DNA of 64,000 bases, taken from Mycobacterium sp. ELW1. Its GTDB lineage: Bacteria > Actinomycetota > Actinomycetes > Mycobacteriales > Mycobacteriaceae. How positions within the stretch are numbered: the first letter of the stretch is position 1; the number at the start of each line of letters is the position of its first letter. The translations under genes were made by a program, and so were the position numbers. The notes under the pieces were generated by a model. The model ran no database searches and was not told the origin of the DNA. It was given only the letters and a program-made list of their open reading frames with translations. The stretch is from NCBI RefSeq assembly GCF_008329905.1, contig NZ_CP032155.1:62001-126000 (forward strand). Reading direction: 5' to 3'. Below are positions 60,332 through 64,000 of this stretch, one piece after another.

Positions 60332-60670
60332 ATGAAATTCTGTCGGGTTTCATTGGTGGCCGTTGGAATCCTGTTGACCGCGTGCGGCGGCAGTGACGAC
60401 AAGTATTCAAGCGACCCGGTACTCCAGAAGGCTGCCAAGAAGGCTTGCCAGAATGCCGACGGCATGCCGAATTTGGGCGTGAACTTCAACTGGTCACACA
60501 ACCTCAGTGGTGACTTCAATCCATCATTTACGGACGAAGGCACCTTTGATTGGGGCATCTACAAGAATCAGCCGCAGAAGTCTTACAAGTTCACCTGCAC
60601 TGGACGTTTCGACGACGATCACCAGAATGCAAGCGCGATACTGGACCAACTCACCAAGGTCAAGAAGTGA
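60332..60670 (+). CDS. Small lipoprotein, hypothetical
   Basis: 112 residues. Signal peptide with lipobox 'LLTAC' (Cys18), then a soluble domain with 'FNWSHNLSGDFNPSFTDEG', 'KSYKFTCTGRFDDD' and a helical end. One Cys besides the lipobox pair (C39) could bond with C90, giving a small disulfide-held domain. Less GC-rich than neighbouring genes and with unusual Lys/Asn content for this genome, suggesting foreign origin. Overlaps the next gene by one base. Function unknown. Confidence 0.8.
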   Translation: MKFCRVSLVAVGILLTACGGSDDKYSSDPVLQKAAKKACQNADGMPNLGVNFNWSHNLSGDFNPSFTDEGTFDWGIYKNQPQKSYKFTCTGRFDDDHQNASAILDQLTKVKK

Positions 60671-61281
60671 TGCGGAGGACACTGGCCGCCGGAGTTCTCG
60701 TCGTGGCCGCGACCTGCATGAGCTGTGCCAGTAACGAGTCATCGTCGGGGCAAAGTGCGGCGTCGTCGGATACATCCAAATCATCGTCACAGGCAGAGGC
60801 GCCAGCTGATCCTTGTGTCCTGACACCCCAAGCGATTGCCGACGCACTGGGACCTGCCCTGACCTCACCGGCGATCATCACCGATTCGGGCGACGGCATT
60901 TGCAACTACGACATGGGTCTGGATGGCAACCGATCGGGCATTCACATGGCGCGTTATCCCTACGCAGGACAGTGGAATACCAGCTCCGTTGGAGGATCGA
61001 CGAACACCCAGCGCACTTGGGAAATTGGGGGTTCGACGCCCGCCGAAACCTATGCATCGTTCGTTCGCTGGGCGAATGTGCCGGAAGTGAAGAAGGCGAG
61101 ATATGCGGAGTTGCACCCGGAGATTGGGGGCGGCGCAGCGCTCTACGATACGCACAGCATGTTCGTCGCTACTGATGGAAGTGCGTGGTACAGCTTCAGC
61201 CTGACCGGCTTGCCCTATAACCCCGAGTTGGCTCCGTATGTGGTCGGCTTGGGTAAGCAAATCGCATCGGCCGACAGGTAG
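60670..61281 (+). CDS. DUF3558-like lipoprotein
   Basis: 203 residues from ATG 60670 (TGATG overlap with the previous stop). Signal peptide and lipobox 'TCMSCASNE', Ser-rich linker, then 'DPCVLTPQAIADALG' and 'GDGICNYDMG', the paired-cysteine layout of DUF3558 lipoproteins, which are common cell-surface proteins of mycobacteria with no known activity. Forms a two-gene lipoprotein operon inside the repeat-bounded segment. Confidence 0.82.
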   Translation: MRRTLAAGVLVVAATCMSCASNESSSGQSAASSDTSKSSSQAEAPADPCVLTPQAIADALGPALTSPAIITDSGDGICNYDMGLDGNRSGIHMARYPYAGQWNTSSVGGSTNTQRTWEIGGSTPAETYASFVRWANVPEVKKARYAELHPEIGGGAALYDTHSMFVATDGSAWYSFSLTGLPYNPELAPYVVGLGKQIASADR

Positions 61282-61314
61282 CGCTGTCGTGCATCCGGAG
61301 TAGAAGTTGCGAAT

Positions 61315-61344
61315 GTAGGTCGTACGGTGGACGACTTGACCTAC
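61315..61344. terminator. Inverted repeat between convergent genes
   Basis: GTAGGTC (61315-61321) and GACCTAC (61338-61344) with a 16-base loop, 33 bp after the DUF3558-like stop and overlapping the last codon of the TetR remnant. May act as a bidirectional terminator; no T-run is present. Confidence 0.4.
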
Positions 61345-61825
61345 CGAACGGGTAGATGGACGTGACGGCGAGCCTGCCGTTCCTTCGCCAGTGAGCGGCT
61401 CTCGTCCGACAGCGGCGCTGCCAGCATCGCGGCGACGGTGTCGACGAGGTGGCTGGTGAACAGTCGGTCGTCGGCGTGGGGTGCGGTGGCCGCGCGGCGG
61501 CCCAATTCGACGGCCGCATACACCAGCGCACCCAGCCGGGGATGCAGCGTGACGGCCACTGGGTGGAGCATCGGTTCCAGCTGAGCGCGCCAGCGCAGCA
61601 GACTGCCGGAGCGCCCGGTGAGGTCGAACGAGGGCACCGGACGGTTCAGCAGCTCGGCATGGATGGCGCTTTCGATGCTGTCCAGCAGCGCATCGCGACG
61701 GGCGTCGACCACCCGGAGATGCTTGTCGGCGATCGCGGCCAGCACCCCGGCCCGGTCGGTGAAGTGATACTGCACCGCCATCACATTGCGGGGCCCCGGC
61801 CTCGCGGGCGGTCTCCCGCAGGCTC
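61341..61825 (-). pseudogene. TetR regulator remnant, 5'-truncated and frameshifted
   Basis: The C-terminal ~148 codons are open (61341-61784, 'VQYHFTDRAGVLAAIADKH'). The upstream half of the HTH ('VSLRETAREAG') is in another frame: the DNA reads GGGGCCCC where one G fewer would restore 'REAGPRNVMAVQYHF'. Everything before VSLRE (about 30 codons) is missing and replaced at ~61825 by a fragment of a tesB gene on the other strand. It therefore cannot encode a complete DNA-binding domain. Confidence 0.85.
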
Positions 61826-61998
61826 ACTCGTCGATCTGGTTTTATCGGCCGATCGATGCCGGGCAGTGGAACCTGCTGGAGCCGCGTTCGCCTGCCGCCG
61901 CCCGAGGCCGCGGACTGGTGACCCTGAACCTCTACGACGCCGACAAGGTGCTGACCGCCACCCTCGTTCAGGAAGGGCTGACGATCGTCCGGACCTGA
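61826..61998 (+). pseudogene. tesB 3' fragment (divergent copy)
   Basis: 57 codons matching the C-terminus of the thioesterase at 59204-60004, from 'SSIWFYRPIDAGQWNLLEPR' to 'EGLTIVRT' and TGA. The first part differs from the full gene mostly at third codon positions, as between species, while the last part is nearly identical. No start codon or upstream part exists; it abuts the truncated TetR at its 5' side. Confidence 0.88.
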
Positions 61999-62086
61999 GG
62001 CGCGGGGACGCTTCCTAGTTGTTCTTCGGCTGGCTGTGCCGTGCGTTGTGGCCCGTGCCGGCGGACCGGTGGCTTCCCGCATCGGA
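61826..62086 (+). repeat. Right copy of the ~260-bp direct repeat
   Basis: Pairs with 59832-60089. In this copy the downstream flank is part of a whole gene (62015-62953), so this side keeps the presumably original tesB-3'-end / hypothetical-gene junction, with the stop codon of the minus-strand gene (CTA at 62015-62017) inside the 3-base difference. Confidence 0.9.
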
Positions 62087-62953
62087 CGACGTGCCGGACG
62101 ACGACGTGTCGCGGTCGTTTTTGCTCTTGCTCGACGTCGTACGGGAGCTACCCGCGTTACGCGTCGGTGTCACGCTCCCGGCCTGCGGCGCGGCATCGTC
62201 GGGGTTGGTCGATGCGTCAGTCGTAGCCGTGCCGGATTCTTCGGAGTCGTTGGAGACGCCCACCCGAGGCACTCTCCGTCCGGACTTGGCCAAACCCGAC
62301 TTCTGCGGTGTTCCGTGATCGGGATTGACGGCCGAGCTGGAATCGACGGAGTTGTTGTCCGCGGCGACGATCTTGTCCGCCGCGGCCGACGTCGCAGCCG
62401 CAGCGAACGGGTTCCAGCCACCGTAGAGGAAGTAATTCGCTTCTGCCTGAACGAAGCCCGCGAAGCGTTGTGCAGTAACCGATATCCAGTGATTCAGGTA
62501 GCCGACATCAAGTGTCCCGGCGAAGAGCACACCGCAGGTCAGAGGCAACCACACCACCGGCCAGATCAAGTAGTTGTAGATGATGTACGCCTGCCGTGCG
62601 AACACGTTAACGAAGGGGATTGAACTCCCGACCGCCAGAGTGGAATTCACCGCGTAGTCGACAGCGTCACCGGCGGTGTACGCGATCTGATCGATCGCGA
62701 TCATGGCGTCTGTCCACCCGGGTATGTAGGCCATCAATTCGACGTCGTACTGAGAAACGCGTTGCAGCGCAGCACTACTCGCTACAACGGCGATCGAGCC
62801 TTCGACTCGGCCGGCGACTGGGCCATCAGGTAGCGCGGTGACGATGCCGACCGCCGCAACCCCGGCGATCAAGGTGGAGCGCAGGGACATCCGGACCAAC
62901 CGCTTCCGCTGACCGATTCCACCTAGATGACTTTGAACAATCTCAACTGCCAT
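62015..62953 (-). CDS. Mycobacterial hypothetical protein with hydrophobic N-terminal half and Ser/Thr-rich tail
   Basis: 312 residues from ATG 62953, with strong RBS GGGAGGAAGC. A hydrophobic segment at ~20-45 looks like a signal or anchor. Residues ~70-185 form a partly hydrophobic region with repeated aromatic residues ('FARQAYIIYNYLIWPVVWLP' around 125-144, 'GTLDVGYLNHWISV'). The last 130 residues are low-complexity Ser/Thr/Asp/Lys, ending 'RHSQPKNN'. No family recognised; probably exported or membrane-associated. Its 3' end is duplicated at 60005-60089. Confidence 0.75.
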   Translation of the reverse strand: MAVEIVQSHLGGIGQRKRLVRMSLRSTLIAGVAAVGIVTALPDGPVAGRVEGSIAVVASSAALQRVSQYDVELMAYIPGWTDAMIAIDQIAYTAGDAVDYAVNSTLAVGSSIPFVNVFARQAYIIYNYLIWPVVWLPLTCGVLFAGTLDVGYLNHWISVTAQRFAGFVQAEANYFLYGGWNPFAAAATSAAADKIVAADNNSVDSSSAVNPDHGTPQKSGLAKSGRRVPRVGVSNDSEESGTATTDASTNPDDAAPQAGSVTPTRNAGSSRTTSSKSKNDRDTSSSGTSSDAGSHRSAGTGHNARHSQPKNN

Positions 62954-63548
62954 GTTTGCGCTTCCTCCCAGGTCTACCGAACTCTGCCCGCGCGAATTCA
63001 ACCGAGCGATAGATTTGCCAGAAATGGATCCACCCGTCGAAGCCGAGTTCGCGTCCGATGAACGTAACGAATCCGGCGGGGGAAGGGTGTCGCCCAAACG
63101 TACGAAACCGGCGGTGAGTGTGCAGGGCCTGCAGTCGGCGATCTGATTCGCCCCGGCTCGCGGGCGGGCGCGTGAACTGCCTCAGTGGGTAAGTTCAGAT
63201 ATTTGCCAGGTCGACCAGAGGCTGGGCGATCGACACACACCGCGAGTGCTGTTAACTTACGGACGCGTCGACCGAACGGACGATACCGGGGGTTGGCCCT
63301 CGGCGCTTAGCATCCGGACCATGAGTCGGATCCTCGAGCACTGTGGGCGATGACCAACACTGGTCTACCACAGAATTCATCACCACGCGGTTGGTGGCCG
63401 AACGCGTACGCCCTCGGCGCCGCATCATTGTTGGGCGACAAGGCAATCGGGTTCGTGCTGTCACCTTGGCGACCCTGAGGTGCTGATGGACCCTCACCAC
63501 CCATGTCGTGAGGGCGGCGCAATCTCGACCAGTGCAGGAGCCAACCCG
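62954..63548. other. 595-bp region without a confident gene
   Basis: Contains the promoter and leader of the 62953 gene. Other visible items: a distant inverted pair GTAAGTT (63189-63195) / AACTTAC (63254-63260), and a possible 47-codon frame 63343-63486 (GTG start, TGA overlapping an ATG at 63486). Long minus-strand frames across 63252-63962 have poor codon character. I see no RNA gene. Confidence 0.5.
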
Positions 63549-64000
63549 GTGACTGACCTGAGCGCTTCCCATCGTCACATGCTGGAGCCCGCCGCGAGGG
63601 TGGGGTTGCTGATGCGCAACTGCGTCAACTTGGTCGTCGCTTCGGTCACGTTGGCGGATTCTGGATCGTCGGCCGAACCGCGCGGCGTGTGGGTTCTGGG
63701 CGCGCTCGCCTGCTGGTCTTTGTATCGCGTTCTGACGCGGTCTCGACGTGCGCTTCCATTCGCCGTCGACTACCTGCTGGCGCTCGTCGTATGCGTGGCG
63801 ATCCCGTTGATGCTCCATGATCCGCAGTTCTACAGTTCGAACACTGCGCCGCAGGCGATCGCAGGTACGGCTGTGGTCAGTTTCGCGGTCTCGGTTTCCC
63901 CCTTGGTGAGTCTGCCGATGACGTTGGGCATAGCCGTCGCCTACGCGTGGGGCAGTGCACAAATCCTCGGATGGGATCGCCTGGGTCCGGTGATTGCGCT
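63549..64000 (+). CDS. Membrane protein, N-terminal part (cut by window end)
   Basis: Open from GTG 63549 (AGGAG 8 bp upstream) through base 64000, 150 residues so far. An in-frame ATG 63486 is the alternative start; it overlaps the stop of a small upstream frame. After a short N-terminus (VTDLSASHRHMLEPAARVG) there are about four hydrophobic helices ('GVWVLGALACWSLYRVL', 'VDYLLALVVCVAIPLM', 'AVVSFAVSVSPLVSLPMTLG'). The layout resembles the sensor part of an actinobacterial histidine kinase, but no kinase motif is inside the window, so this is a guess. Confidence 0.6.
   Translation, partial: MTDLSASHRHMLEPAARVGLLMRNCVNLVVASVTLADSGSSAEPRGVWVLGALACWSLYRVLTRSRRALPFAVDYLLALVVCVAIPLMLHDPQFYSSNTAPQAIAGTAVVSFAVSVSPLVSLPMTLGIAVAYAWGSAQILGWDRLGPVIA

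Noticed and set aside
59832..62086. Insertion sequence or prophage
   Set aside because: No transposase, integrase or terminal inverted repeats; the direct repeats are tesB-derived and partly divergent.
63252..63962. 236-codon minus-strand frame at the right end
   Set aside because: Arg/His-rich, no motifs, and opposite a frame with hydrophobic helices and a good ribosome-binding site.
1..64000. tRNA, rRNA or riboswitch genes
   Set aside because: I looked for cloverleaf-like and conserved leader sequences in the gaps and saw none I could support.

Overview
The window is high-GC actinobacterial DNA and most probably comes from a Mycobacterium/Mycolicibacterium chromosome. Support for this: an MceA-type invasin/lipid-import protein, an FusA2-type EF-G paralogue, an Rv3788-type GreA relative, two Rv1481-type VWA proteins, maltokinase, RecBCD, a mycofactocin-type SDR, many F420/LLM oxidoreductases, P450s and TetR regulators, GTG/TTG starts, and a perfect KstR-type operator. 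No rRNA, tRNA, CRISPR array or transposase was seen.

Layout. 1-9.9 kb: tail of a Kup potassium transporter, an FAD monooxygenase, an SDR-TetR pair divergent from a zinc alcohol dehydrogenase, an LLM oxidoreductase with its TetR, then a compact P450-ferredoxin-NIPSNAP-like-P450 operon followed by a TetR gene. 9.8-17.2 kb: atypical crotonase, large molybdopterin oxidoreductase, TetR, two thioesterase-like proteins, FusA2. 17.3-30.4 kb: class III adenylate cyclase, two LLM genes, two SDRs, DUF1275 membrane protein, a FadD acyl-CoA ligase behind a KstR-type site, a lone MceA, an SGNH hydrolase, and a TetR/P450 pair sharing a predicted operator. 30.4-40.8 kb: divergent VWA membrane proteins, small acidic proteins, a DUF2470 protein, a four-gene ABC importer, a GreA-like factor, a quinone oxidoreductase broken by a poly-T block, and maltokinase. 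40.8-45.1 kb: a secreted multidomain GH5 cellulase. 45.3-54.4 kb: recC-recB-recD plus a small phosphotransferase-like gene. 54.4-60 kb: zinc ribbon protein, ABC-2 exporter with a MarR regulator, phosphoesterase, small genes, CoA-transferase and TesB thioesterase. 60-64 kb: a 2-kb segment bounded by a duplicated tesB 3' end, holding two lipoproteins and a broken TetR, then a secreted/membrane mycobacterial protein and the start of a membrane protein cut by the window edge.

How it works together. Much of the first 30 kb reads as lipid, steroid or terpenoid catabolism: P450 hydroxylation, dehydrogenation, CoA activation, crotonase and thioesterase steps, each small set having its own TetR. Three regulatory links can be read directly from the DNA: (i) AGTAAA-N8-TTTAYT upstream of both the 9.2-kb TetR and the crotonase; (ii) GTACANCGNNGTAC once upstream of the 28-kb TetR and twice, 22 bp apart, upstream of the P450 at 29 kb; (iii) a 22-bp palindrome carrying the KstR consensus directly before fadD.

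Data quality. Three genes carry the same odd structure, a short exact direct duplication with a junk spacer (monooxygenase, fadD, quinone oxidoreductase). Removing each unit restores a normal gene, in fadD only together with one added base. fadD, the cellulase and the broken TetR each also differ by one base at a G/C homopolymer. These look more like assembly or sequencing errors than biology and should be checked first.
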